From Tetrastigma voinierianum (Eukaryota > Streptophyta > Magnoliopsida > Vitales > Vitaceae): a stretch of DNA of 64,000 bases. Numbering within the stretch: position 1 is the first letter of the stretch; each line of letters begins with the position of its first letter. The notes beneath the pieces were generated by a model. That model did no database searches. It had not been told where the DNA came from and was given only the letters and a program-made list of their open reading frames with translations. This document shows positions 22,769-34,047 of the stretch, piece by piece. A program made the position numbers and the translations under genes. Location: positions 4,464,001 to 4,528,000 of the forward strand of contig JAEQBH010000287.1 in assembly GCA_016808115.1 (NCBI GenBank). Direction: 5' to 3'.

Positions 22769-23614
22769 ATTTATAAAATTAAGAAGAGGTAAAAAAAAAA
22801 AAAAGATACAAATGGTCGTGTGGACATAAAGGTGGGTGAGAGAGAGAACCAAATGGTAGGTGGTGATGAGAGGGAAACATGTTAAGTTAAATATAAATAA
22901 CTATGTGATGAAATTGTGTGAGGTTAAATGTGTAGATAAGTGGTCCTAATAGTGAGGAAATAAATTGATATTGCATTAAGCAAAATTATTAGGAAAAGAT
23001 AGCATGAACAAAGCAAATAACGATGATCAATACATGTATTAAAAAAACACATGATAATTGCAATGAAAATTTATGACATGAAAATGGAAACATATAATAA
23101 TTTAAACATGCAATTAAAAGTACAAAATGATTAGTGCTGGATAATTATGACATGAAATCAAAAGCATGTGACATAGAGTTATTTGGAAGAAGGACGATTA
23201 TGACATATAATTAATAGGCAAGATAATGATTAATAGGCAAGAGAGTAGGATAATAATGAGTGGACATCACTAAAGGTGGCATTTAATACAACAGAATCAA
23301 CACTTCCACCAGTGAACTCCACACTGCCATTATGTGGGACCCATAACAATCTTCTCATGCCAAAAATGCCGACCTCCCAATTCTACCCAGCATTAGCACT
23401 AACACAAAAACACGACATCCAAATCCAACCAATTTAAACCATTGTCCTCAATCATCTCCCTCTACAAACAGAACACACCCTCCAATAACTACTCCAAAAC
23501 CCATCCACATAAATTCCGAAATGCCGTCACACTAAGGGAAGAACAAATGATTAGATCCATCTATGGCACTCAAACTACTTCAGAGAAGCTTCTAAAATAA
23601 TTCAGATATGAAAA
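22769..23614. other. AT-rich spacer between elements A and B
   Basis: No coding or RNA gene signal. A poly-A run lies at 22790-22805. The first 45 bp resemble 43870-43915. The right end (23280-23600) is less AT-rich but matches nothing I recognise. Confidence 0.5.
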
Positions 23615-24257
23615 TGATAGGGTTTGAAAAATGGGCTCGCAGGCCCACTCGCCAAGCCCAAAGTTGAGGCGCATCCAATGAAACACCCAGGCCCCTGGCT
23701 CCAGCCCAAAGCGAAGGCCCAATCCGCTCGTCCCAAAGGCTGGTCATGGATGATTTGAGAGGCCCACATTCTGCAAATCAAATTAAATCCCATCGATAAG
23801 GGAAATAGGATAATCCCTAATAACATCTTATTTGGCAAATCCAACTAAGTCTCACCAGTAAGGAAAATAAGATAATTCATGATATAACAACTCATCTTGC
23901 AGATCAAGACAGATCCCACCGATAAGGAAGGAAGATAATTCTCAATAAACTACTCCTTCAATATCCCTTATTAAAATCCGATAAAGGCAGGAAACATCCC
24001 GTTCAATGGGAAAGAATCCTAATCATCCTCCAACTGGGAGAACATATACTATAAATACCGGGCCACCCCATTGGTGAAAGGTACGCAACACATTCACCCT
24101 TAAGGAAGAATCGACTTTAGTACTGCGGCCACCCGGCGAAGCCCCTGCCGGCCCTTTCTTCTTCTTGTCTTTGCAGTAGGAGAGCCATATCCGAGCCCGC
24201 AGACTAACCTAATCTAGCCTGAAATTCAGCCCAAATAATCTAACACGCCCACCCATC
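23615..24257 (+). repeat. 5' LTR of element B
   Basis: Matches 34061-34714. TATA box (ACTATAAATACCGGGCC) near 24049. The LTR ends somewhere between TAACA at 24245 and 24257; integrase coding sequence starts immediately afterwards with no leader. Confidence 0.8.
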
Positions 24258-25413
24258 CTTAAATGCGTCGCGGGGAAAGACGCTAACTATGTACTAAGGG
24301 AAGTGCATGAAGGCAGCGAAATCACATCGGAGTTCTAGTATTGTGAGGGAAAGTTTTGGCGCGTGGATATTATCGGGTCCACAATGCTCGTGAGATCGAC
24401 CGACCTAGTCAGAAATGCAAGATTTGCCGAGCACGCCAAAATCTCGCCTCTCCCATTCAGCTTCGACGCCAATCACAAGCCCTCTAATCTTTCCAAATGC
24501 TGAGGCTCGACATATCAGCCTCTCGCCCATTGGGAAGGGCCAATGAAAATTTATCATCATTGCGGTAGACTACTTCACCAAATGGGCTGAGGCCGAACCT
24601 TTGGCTACAATCACAGAACAGAAGATACGCAACTTTGTGTGGCGTAACATAATATGCAGATTTGGTATCCCAAGAGCTTTGGTATCAGACAATGGAAAGC
24701 AATTTGATAACGCCAAGTTTAGGGATTTTTGTGCCAAGCTCGGGATCAAGAATTATTACTCGTCCCAGGCACATCCACAATCTAATGGGTAGGCAGAAGT
24801 CACCATCAGAACCCTTAAGGCCGCATTGAAGACCAAATTGGAAGATCTTAAAGGCAAGTGGGTAGAATACCTCCCCGAGGTATTATGGGCCTACAGGACC
24901 ACGCGCAAGTCAGCAACCCAGGAAACCCCATTCGCCCTAGCCTTTGGTACTGAAGCAGTAGCCCTTGTCGAGGTCGGATTAAAATCCCCAAGAATCGAAT
25001 TGGCAAGCGAGGAACACAATGACGAGGCTCTCCGCCTTAATCTAGACCTCCTAGATGAAAAGCGTGAGCAGGTCCTAAAGCACACGGAAGATTACCAAAG
25101 GAAGACGATGAGGTATTACAACCAAAGAGTCAAACCCAAAAGTTACAAGCCTGGAGACCTAGTCTTAAAGAAGCTCCTACCAGCGAGGAAGAATCCAACG
25201 CATGGAAAACTAGGGCCCAGCTGGGAAGGCCCCTATATCGTGACTCGTGTGGTCAGACCTGGCAATTACGAGCTCCAGACGGAAGAGGGAAAATTTCTAC
25301 CTCATACTTGGAATGCTGAGCACCTTAAACATTTTTATCAAGAGTTCTGCTGTAATCTTAATAAAGTATTATTAGGACTTAACTCAAGGTGTTTATTGAT
25401 TTATCCCGATTAG
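24258..25413 (+). pseudogene. Element B integrase, nearly complete, one amber codon
   Basis: The frame opens on LKCVAGKDANYVLREVHEG, the start of the integrase zinc finger; its CxxC survives in a shifted frame near 24411. From 24540 the catalytic core is well kept: VDYFTKWAEAEP, FVWRNIICRFGIPRALVSDN, GKQFDN and NYYSSQAHPQSNG. The three catalytic residues are Asp in VDY, Asp in SDNG and Glu in AEVT, with 35 residues between the last two, as expected. A TAG at 24790-24792 replaces the Gln that normally follows QSNG. The C-terminal part (24826-25413) is open: LPEVLWAYRTTRK, KYKPGDLVL-like SYKPGDLVLKKLLP and GPYIVTRVVRPGNYEL. It would insert element DNA into chromosomes. Confidence 0.85.
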
Positions 25414-26160
25414 CGTCACAAATGAGAATGTACAAGGGGGTTGGCATACATCGAATGCGCAAATTCATTCAAAAAATAAAACATCTCTTTATTATAATGT
25501 AGGTACAATTGATTACAATCGCAGTTGTCATTCCTACACCCTGGAAACAACAAGCATAAGGCCTCTCAAAAAAAAAAAAAAAAAATCCTCAAGAAAGAAA
25601 GAGGAAAGGAAAACGAGAGGGAAAAGAGGAGAAGAAGAGGAAAGAGATGGAAAAGAGGAGAAGAAGAGAAAATGGATGGAAAGAGTTTAAAGGAAGGAAA
25701 GGAAAAAGGGAGAATGAGATGTGGAAGAAAAGAAGAAAGGAAGGAAGAGAGAATGAAAGAGAAGGAGAAAGAGAAGAAAGGAGAGGAAGAGAAAGAAGAA
25801 GACAAAAATGGAGAAAGCAAAGACAAGAAATGTACCGCCCTCTGACGCATTCCCTGAAGACGGCTGTGGAACAACATAACCCCATAAAGGAGACTAGAAA
25901 AACACAACTCCCATAAGCAGAGGTCCAATTAGAACCGAACTGTAACCTCGAAGTGATCACCCAAAACGATCAACCCCTCGACGCCTTCCATTTCGCGCAG
26001 ATTCAGTTCCACACTGTGAAGGGCGGTGTAATCTCCAAAGTAGCTGGGCTTCATAGCAACTGAGCGATTTATAAGAAGGCTAAAGCACTCGAAACTTAAA
26101 ACCTGCTTTCCCACTCTCCATGAACCAACATTAAAGACACTCGTATCTTTCCAAGAGATT
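25414..26160. repeat. Non-coding 3' region with purine tract
   Basis: The stretch 25566-25835 is almost pure A and G on the plus strand, with GAAGAAGAG and AAAGGA units and an A18 run at its start. It follows the integrase stop. The long Lys/Glu frames on plus and Leu/Ser/Phe frames on minus are products of this composition. Confidence 0.8.
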
Positions 26161-26198
26161 AGAAGTCAAAACTACGCACGCAATCCGCCCCGCCTCGC

Positions 26199-27400
26199 GA
26201 GCTCGACTACTCCGCTAGGCCATGCTTAAGAGTCGATCACCAGTTATTCAACATAAGGCCTTAGCGCCTCGAGCCCAAAGAGCTACCACGAGCTCGACTT
26301 CAGATAGCTACGCAGCCTCTAAGAGTTAGATCAACCTCAGCTATTCAGCCCATAAGGCCTCGCCTCGGAGCCCAATGTACCGGGCCACGAGCCTGACTAC
26401 CTACTGTGCCATGCAACCTAAGATTCGGGATCGCCAGTTATTCAAATTCACAAGGCCTCGGGGGCCGCATGGAGCCCAAGATGCTTAGTTTGACGAGCTC
26501 GACTACTGGCCAAAGCATGCAGTTCTAAGAGTCATCACCACGCTTATTCAAATTTCACATGGCTCGGCCGGAGCTCCAACAAATTCATTGACGAGTCGAC
26601 ACTTCCAGACATAAAGCCATGCAGTTCTAAGAGGTCGACACCAGTTATTCCACCCCATAAGGCCCTCAACACAGAAGCCTAAAGACTCGCTTGACGAGCT
26701 CGACACTCCAGACAGCCATTTCGCAAATTTAAGGAGTCGATCACCAAAGAGTTCAAACCCATAAGGCTCAACGCCCTGAGCCCAAAGAAATTCTCAACAC
26801 GAGCCTGACCACTCTACCAGCCATGTGCCTTAAGAAATGATCACCAGTTATTCAAATTCCATGCGCCTCTACCGAGCTCCAAAGAACTCGCTGACGAGCT
26901 CGACTACTCTACTCAAGCCATGCAACCTAAGAGTCAGATCAACTCAGGCTATTCAGCCCACAAGGCCTCGCCTGAGTTAACAACAACAAACGGGCTGACG
27001 AGCCTCGACTACTCCCGTCGTGCCATGCAACCTAAGAGTCAGGATCGCCTCAGTTATTCACCATAAGGCCTCAACGCCTGAGTCTTAGTAGCCCGCCTTG
27101 ACGAGCTCGACTACTCCTCGTCACAGCTACGCACTAAAGTCGAACAAATATGCTATTTAGCCCATAAGGTCTCGCCATTGAGCCCGCAGGCCATTGACGA
27201 GCTCCATTACTCGCGACAAAGCATGTAGCCCCTAGAATCGCTTTAGCTTTTGGGCAGATTAGCCCATAAGGCCTGGGCCGAGCCCAAGAGCTCGCCTTGA
27301 CGAGCCCAACCGCCTCGCCAGCCACGCAGCCCCAGGAGCCGGGCCTCAACTCGTAGCCCGCCCACAAGGCCCGCCCCAAGAGCCCACCGCCGCCCGATCG
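26199..27400. repeat. Degenerate ~100 bp tandem repeat in element B
   Basis: About twelve units start with GAGCTCGACTACTC or a variant, at about 26199, 26291, 26390, 26497, 26593, 26697, 26802, 26897, 27001, 27102, 27199 and 27303. Within each unit follow GCCATGCA, CTAAGAGTC, TCACCAGTTATTCA, CATAAGGCCTC and GAGCCCAAAGA. Spacing is 92-107 bp. Sequence differs from the 48 bp repeat of element A, but the place in the element is the same. Confidence 0.9.
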
Positions 27401-28734
27401 CGCCCCAAGAGCCCAAAGAGGCTCAAATCGAAGAACTCAACTCGCTCGTCGTCACGCGCAGCCTTAGACCCGGGCCCCCAACACAGCTATTCAAATCGAC
27501 CCGGGGCCTCAAGAAGACAGTCCGGGTGAGCCCAATCGCTTCAACCTGGGACGCCAATTCTAACCATACAACCACGAAGTCGATTCGAACAACGTGAAAT
27601 GCGCAAGTAGGCAGAGACAAAAGTGGTAAAATGAATATTTATTAAGGAAAAGGTTACATACATCCCGGGGTCCTGTGCCCAAAAGAAAAAAAAAAAAAAA
27701 AAACGATGATAGCGAGCTGAGATCGAAGATCGAGGAAGGGGAGCAGAGGCGGCATGAGAACGTGGCCCCATAGGCATCCTGGCTATCCCGTAACACCATG
27801 AGAGGGACTCTCCGCCTCCGCCGCTAGAATGTCGGCCAAGTCTAGGCCGGATAGACATTAGCAGCCTTCCTCTGAAAGGCAAGTCACCCAGAAGCTATTG
27901 AGTACAGGCCTCGCCCCTCAATCTCCCTATAACTTCGTCCCTTTGAGCAACCAAAGTTGCTTGTTGATGAAGGTCCCCACATGCACCCACCTACACTCCC
28001 CCACATGCGCTTCCACAGAGCTTATAGCCCTGGTTTCACGATCAGCCCGTCTAGCGTCGCCGCTCTTCGCTGTGAGTTCATTCTGGCCACACGTAGCATT
28101 TTCTGCACTCTCAGCCTCTCGAGATGTAAGAAGCTCCTCATCCCCGACCATCCAAGCTCATACCGCGTGATCGCAGCTCATCCCCGAATTCAAGAAGTCA
28201 TTTCAGACCGCTCGCAGCCTCATCCCGACCTCCCGTGGCTTCACTTTCCGCCGCCTCGTCAAGCTTCGACCTTATCTTCCACCCTCAAACGCATCGTGCC
28301 GACGTGGTATGCTTCAAATCGACTTGCTTCACCGCCTCTCGTCATGCGCCAGACCCGATCTTGCAATCCCAAACACTGGGAGTAAGTGAAGCCACCGCTT
28401 TGTAATGGCAATTGGGTACGGCCTTCGTTTAAGTTCGCCTTGCCCCATTTTCAAATGAGTGTTCCACCGCCCACATCTAACGCAAGATCGCGACTCCAAC
28501 ACAAGATCAACACTCAATCTCGATGAAATCGACACTTACGTAGGCGACTGAGAGATGGGGAGCCGTTTCATCGATCGTAATACCACCTCAGTCGTAATCT
28601 TTAAGGATGGACGAGAACACCCGCGCAAGCTCTAAGATTAAGGAGCAAGGAATCACCATTTCCACGCTCAGATCCTTCTTCTTTAACTCTTCCTCCCTCG
28701 AGGAAGGTGGTTTAACACTCTGCGCGGGGGATTT
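27401..28734 (-). pseudogene. Element B antisense ORF, distal part
   Basis: Minus-strand sequence to the left of element D. A piece at 28588-28730 reads KPPSSREEELKKKDLSVEMV, a charged helix that would continue the antisense frame of 32340-33670 once element D is removed. The rest (27900-28560) is decayed. An A-rich run lies at 27685-27704. The assignment is by position and strand. Confidence 0.35.
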
Positions 28735-29621
28735 TGATGCAAGGTTGGGACCGTGATGGATGATCCAAGTTGTGTAAGTCAAATATGGGTTCGTAGAAGT
28801 TTTTTGGGCCAAAATAGGTTATGGACGAATTTTGGGAGATTTTCTGGTTAAGAAAGGTGAATTTATGGTATATATGAAAAGTTATGATTTTAGGAAGGTT
28901 TTGGTAGTATGGAACAAGATTTGGAAAGTTTTCGTCGAGGTTGAAAATACGGGGTTATGAAAGTTTAGAAGAAAAGATGAGATGGTGATGGAAAGTAGAG
29001 TTTGCACAAGAGTGGTTACTTACGTATTTAATGAAACGATCCACACAAGATAGTTGATGAGCGAAGGCGCCAATCAACTATGGATCGGTTGATTGATAAG
29101 CCTGACAAAGACTTCACACCAAGGAATCCACCAAGGTATGAGAAGCCACGAACTCATTCTTTCGCTGATCCACCCACAGATAAGAGAATAAGAGAAACTC
29201 TAAAAAGAGAAACTGAAAATATTATTAAACTTGAACCGATTGTCAAAAGACTACATTATGGGGGTATATAAATTCATACTTTCTAAATCAAAAATCCTAC
29301 TTTAACTAGGAAAAGAAACTTTCTAAATTACAAAAAGCAACTCCTAAAAGAAATCTTCCTAAAATAAATAAAGCAAACTTTCTAAAATAAATAAAGCAAA
29401 TCTTAGTAAAATAAATAAAGCAAACTTTCTAAAATTAATATGGCTCCACATCGTGGGTTTGTCCAAGTCTCGACCACGCTTTTTTGCCTTCCAAGGCCCA
29501 AATGAGGTCCAAAAAAGGAGCTTACATGTATTCAATGCGTCTGACCCTCCCTAATCCAATTCTTCAATAATTAGGGCTGAATTCCCAATGTTTGGTGTGT
29601 TTACAGATGCTCCTGCATCAA
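28735..29621 (-). repeat. 3' LTR of element D
   Basis: On the minus strand it starts TGATGCAGGAGCATC and ends CCAACCTTGCATCA. Just before it, AACTATAGGGGTT serves as a polypurine tract. It contains three copies of AAAATAAATAAAGCAAA near 29360-29430. It matches 31438-32315. Confidence 0.85.
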
Positions 29622-29639
29622 ACCCCTATAGTTGGGAAA

Positions 29640-29960
29640 AAAGACTTGTCCTCAAGTCTTCACCATGATAAGGCCTCAAATCCTTAACCTTGAATGTAGG
29701 CAAGATATTGCAGTCACCGGACAATTTAACCTTGTAAGCATTCTTTATGATCTTCTTAATAATCTTGGAAGAACCATCTATTCTTGTGCACAACTTGGAA
29801 CACTTTTTTTTTTTTTTTTCGATAAGCAGGAACACCTCTTTTATCATGTGTAATCAATCCATCCTCCCGGATCAAATACCAACATAACCTTCATATTTGT
29901 CTTCATATTGTTCCACTTCGCCTTTTCATGAATCTTGCTTCTCATGAATAAAAATGTTGT
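29640..29960 (-). pseudogene. Element D integrase C-terminus
   Basis: Minus-strand pieces are HEKAKWNNMKTNMK, VMLVFDPGGW, NAYKVKLSGDCNILPTFKVK and DLRPYHGEDLRTSLF. They match the end of chromovirus-type integrases, where an FEPGDWVW-like block is followed by NAYK.DLPG and DLSPF. A poly-T run (29806-29820) breaks the frame. The frame ends just before the 3' LTR, as expected. Confidence 0.75.
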
Positions 29961-30099
29961 TGAAAGTTTGGCAATCAAAACACATACTCCAAGATCCATC
30001 TTTTCATGCACCAACATGTTGGGAACCACATAGGAAGCCACTTCCTTGAACAAGCCCCTTTGTCAAGAAAAATTATCAACTCAGGTTTTAAACTCTTCA

Positions 30100-31200
30100 T
30101 GCTCCTGTGGCTCTTCATGAGGCTAGTCATTTAGGAAACCAAACCTGGTATGAGGTCTATTTGATGTTGAATACTCTCATGGAAAACCGTGGTGGTATTT
30201 CTTCGTGCATTACATCAACAAATTCTATAATCGATTCAGTTTCTCGTGAGAATTCCTTTTCACTTTCGGCTTCTTCAACCAAAGTCGCCGATTCAAAACA
30301 TCTTTGATTTCTAAATCAAAATTTGACTCCAGAGGAACTCTTTCTCCTCATCTTCGATATGGTTAGATTCGACTACTTCAACATTCAACTTATATTTTCG
30401 ACAAGAGGATTTGTTCTCATCGCCTTCGACATGGTTAGATTCAATCACTTGTTCAACATCTTCTTCCTCGCTTCATCTTCTCAATTAAGGCACCGCTGTT
30501 AGGACATCTTAATCAATATGCCCCAACTTTGGCACTTAAACACGTCTGATCGAAGCCAATTGTAGTGCTTCACTCTCTTTACTGGAAAGTGTGATAGTTT
30601 TCCTACCACTAGATTCAAAGAATTGTAACCTCAACAAACCCTTCATTAGCCACACTCTTAGTTGTAGTAGAGTTTGTGCTTAGTCCTAACTTTCAAAGCA
30701 AGTTTCATCACATCTTAAAGACTATTATATGGTCAGTAAAAAATAACTCTAGCAATATCACTCAAACCAGCAATGCGCTATGCATATCGGCCCTTGCAAG
30801 TCTCCTTGATAATCAAGCTTACAAACTTAGCCGAATACCCTCCACACCCAAATCTCGTTGTTTAAAGTCTGAATTTCGAGGTAGATGTCTTGGCAATGGT
30901 TAAAGGGAAGGTACTTCCTTTTTAGTTATTTCTTCATCTTTCCCCAAGTTTGAATCTTCTTTTTACCATCTCTTTCACGTTGTCTCTTCATGTTTTTCCA
31001 CCAAATAAGCATTCTCGCACATCTTTGTAGCCACCAACTTTCACTTTTCACGCTCAGGAATAATACTCAAAGACATGCTCCACTATATTGAGCTAATCCA
31101 AAAATTCATCAGGATCCATCCTTCCATCGAATTCTGGAATGTTAAATTTTGGATTGAATCTAAAGCTTCATCATAGTTACTATGCTCTTATAGTAATCTT
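30100..31200 (-). pseudogene. gag: Element D gag, zinc knuckle and start of RT
   Basis: From about 31155 the minus strand reads FNIPEFDGRMDPDEFLD and then EHVFEYYS, VKVGGYKD in changing frames, followed by a decayed core to about 30690. Near 30535-30560 CxxC survives in FKCQSWGHI. Near 30180 HQIDLIPG is the usual start of a gypsy RT. Stops and shifts occur every 20-60 codons. Between the RT start and the integrase end most of pol is missing. Confidence 0.7.
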
Positions 31201-31417
31201 CATTCCGTAGTAGCAATCATACCTCCCATGATAATCATAGTCTCGTACATACATACTCTTTAGCTTTCAGGCCCCAAGAAACCTTCAAGTTGACTAGGCC
31301 GCAAAGCCTCCCATAAAAATTATATTTTTCCTCCTCGCTAGTGAACGACTCAAACCGCATCTAGAGATCTTGTCTCTAAAGATCAAGCACACCATTATGT
31401 TTATGATCACCATCAAT

Positions 31418-31435
31418 CCATGAGCCTCGATACCA
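31418..31435 (-). other. Primer binding site of element D (initiator Met-tRNA)
   Basis: On the minus strand TGGTATCGAGGCTCATGG lies two bases after the 5' LTR. It resembles the complement of the initiator Met-tRNA 3' end (TGGTATCAGAGC type). It primes minus-strand DNA synthesis and fixes the element's orientation. Confidence 0.75.
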
Positions 31436-31437
31436 CC

Positions 31438-32315
31438 TGATGCAAGGTTGGGACCGCGGATGGATGATCCGTAAGTTTAGGTAAGTCAAAATATGGGTTT
31501 GTAGTTTTCGGGGCCAAAATAGGTTATGGACGAGTCTTGGAGATTTAAGAAAGGTGAATTTATGGTATATAAGGGAAAGGGTATTTAGAAGGTTTCTGGG
31601 TATGGTTCACTGGGAAAAAGTTTGGGTCGAGGTTGAAAATATGGTTATGGAAAGTTTAGAGAAAAGATGAGATGGCGATGGAGTGAGAGTTCAGACAAGA
31701 GTGGTTACTTACCGATTTAATGAACGATTCACGTATGATAGTTGATGGAGAAGGCGCCTAATAATCAACTATGGATCTAAGTTGATTGATGTTTGGACAA
31801 AGACTTCGCCACCATGAATCCACCATGCATGAGAAGCCACTTAATCTGGTCTCAAGGGAATCTGTTCCAAGAGATAAGAGAACAAGAGAACTCTAAAAAG
31901 AGAAATCAAAATATTATTAAACTTGAACCGATCGGTCAAAAAGACTACATTATTGGGTATATATAGCCTCATACTTAAATCAAAAGCAACTTCTACTTTA
32001 ACTAGAAAAGAAACTTTCTAAATTACAAAAAGCAACTCCTAAAAGAAATCTTCCTAAAATAAATAAAGCAAACTTTCTAAAATAAATAAAGCAAATCTTA
32101 GTAAAATAAATAAAGGAAACTTTCTAAAATTAATACGGTACTTCCACATCGTGGCTCATTCAAGTCTCGACCACGTTTTTTTGCCTTCCAAGGCCCAAAT
32201 GAGGTCCAAAAGGAGTTTTCACATGTATTCACGCGTCTGACCTCCCTAATCCAATTTCTTCAATAATTGTATTGAATTCCAATGTTCGTGTTTACTGTGA
32301 TGCTCCCAGATCGCA
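31438..32315 (-). repeat. 5' LTR of element D
   Basis: Partner of 28735-29621, with the same AAAATAAATAAAG units near 32060-32120. The outer end reads TGCGATCTGGGAGCATC on the minus strand against TGATGCAGGAGCATC in the partner. Confidence 0.8.
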
Positions 32316-32339
32316 TTCCAAACAGTGATGGGCATAACC

Positions 32340-33670
32340 GCCAACAGCTACTCAACAGCCCTTCCCGAGGAGCCTTTTGCCTTTGCAGCAGAGCCGGAAC
32401 GGGGTGGCGAACGCAAAGCTTTAGGGACCTTAGCCGGAGGCGGCAACACCTGCCCTGATATCCGAGCGCAGAAGCGGAAGGAAGACGCCCCAACTTCTAA
32501 CTCCGTCTAATCCGACGCCATTCTAACCGAGTCCAAGGTCTTCCATTTCACACCCGGATCTCGAGACAAAGACCTCCACTCCGAGCTAGAAGCTCTCCTC
32601 GTGGGCTCGGCAAAATGAAGGCCCGACGGGGAGAGAGACTTCTATATGGAAGGAGGCAAGGTCTCAGCAAAGAGAGCGAGGACCTCGACCCGAGGGGCCG
32701 TGGAGTATCCGACTTGATCAGCTCCGTAGGCACGGACACTCACCAACTCCCGCTCTATGACGTTATCTTGGGGCCGAGATCTGCCTAGAACCCGAAGGCG
32801 AAATAACAATGAAGAAATCAGATACCCAATGACCTCACAAAGACTATACTAAAAACAAAGCGATACTCACGTAGATTCTCGGGGGTGGTCCAAGCAACCG
32901 GAACACCCAGGGTGTCATCTTTGTCAAGAGGATCATACTCCCAATTGCGGCCACTGACAAAGAAGTAACGCTCCTTCCAAAGCTCAGGGAGGAGGGAAGG
33001 CCTGGAATCACCGAGGAGCGCCATGATGCCTCGAGGGGAATGAGGAAGCCCTACGGCTTTCCTTCACAAGCAAAAAGATAAAGGAACAAAGCTATACTGG
33101 AACAACGAGGCCCCTGTCCCTAAAGAAAACCAATAGCCTAACCAAAATACCTCCCAGCTATCAAAGGCGAGAGCCAGCATGACATACATTGTAGTGTCGC
33201 AAAACCGCTTTATAAAGGGGTGAGGGAAGCGAAGACCATTATCGAAGGCCACTCTGGGAAGAAGCATACCATCTTAGGTACTAAACCACATATGAGGTCA
33301 AACGCCAAGGGACCAGGACCCGACGCCAAAAGGAGTTCTAACGCCCGGTGAAAGTAAAATTTCCATATAGGGTCCGTCCGACCTGCCAGTCCCACAACCA
33401 AAGCATTCTAAACGACGGATTTGGAGCATTCTAACCCCTCAGATACGTAATCCGTCTATTCTCCCCTACCCTTGTCCAGGGAAAAGGGGGCACCTCGGGG
33501 CATCTCTCAAGATCAACCCCGGCTTGAATCCTGCCTCTGAGGCGCCGCCACCGCTGGGAGCGGCATCACCAAGAATCACCTCCAATACAGCAGAAGAAGA
33601 AATGACTGGACCCATGGTGATACAAGCAAGACTAATGAGAACAAAACTGGGCCAACCTAACCCTAGCACC
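32340..33670 (-). pseudogene. Element B antisense ORF, gypsy-type accessory protein
   Basis: Consecutive minus-strand pieces are MGPVISSSAVLEVILGDA (33612), then at 33400-33290 FHRALELLLASGPGPLAFDL, then LRFPHPFIKRFCDTTMYVML, FQYSFVPLSF, and at 33024-32870 SLLPELWKERYFFVSGRNWE followed by YDPLDKDD. The W..RYFFVSG..WE block and the order P.HPF..R....M....L resemble the putative gypsy-type transposon domain (Pfam Transposase_28 family) found in antisense ORFs of plant Tat elements. Its function is unknown. Frameshifts separate the parts. It would continue at 28730 beyond element D. Confidence 0.6.
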
Positions 33671-34040
33671 TCGTCGTATCACTCGAAAAGACACCAAAGA
33701 GAGAAAGACACAAAGAATCCTGAATAAAAAGGTTAGATTCAGAAAGACGCCAGAAAAGGACTCCCGTACGTAGGGTCTGCATTTTAATGCTAAGAGTTAA
33801 GGAAGCCCTGAACTCACTAAAAGCTTAAGAAAGCTTCAGACTATGGCACGCATGAAGAGGATGTCTCGCAAGAAACAGAAGAAATCGAAAGAAGTGAGAA
33901 ACGAGTGCGAAACCAAAGAGTCATCATTATCACAAGACATATGATTTTACGACAAAGCCCTAACTAACCCAAATTCTGAAAGGTACACGTGAAATCGTGA
34001 CTCCATACGAGAAACGCAGCCCTTGCCCACGATACCGCAT
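33671..34040. other. Non-coding stretch before the 3' LTR of element B
   Basis: No motif recognised. It would hold the promoter of the antisense ORF if that was ever expressed. Confidence 0.4.
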
Positions 34041-34047
34041 TACCAAG

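Larger units (their letters stand above)
28735..32315 (-). mobile_element. Element D: nested Ty3/gypsy element, minus strand, deleted
   Basis: LTRs at 28735-29621 (3') and 31438-32315 (5') flank 1.8 kb. A primer site complementary to initiator Met-tRNA is next to the 5' LTR. Gag, a zinc knuckle, a few residues of the RT start and the integrase C-terminus are readable in that order on the minus strand; protease, most of RT, RNase H and the integrase core are gone. It lies in the antisense ORF of element B. A convincing target duplication was not found. Confidence 0.8.

Noticed and set aside
25525..25960. Long Lys/Glu frames (plus) and Leu/Ser/Phe frames (minus)
   Set aside because: They follow from the almost pure purine tract at 25566-25835 and have no domain content.
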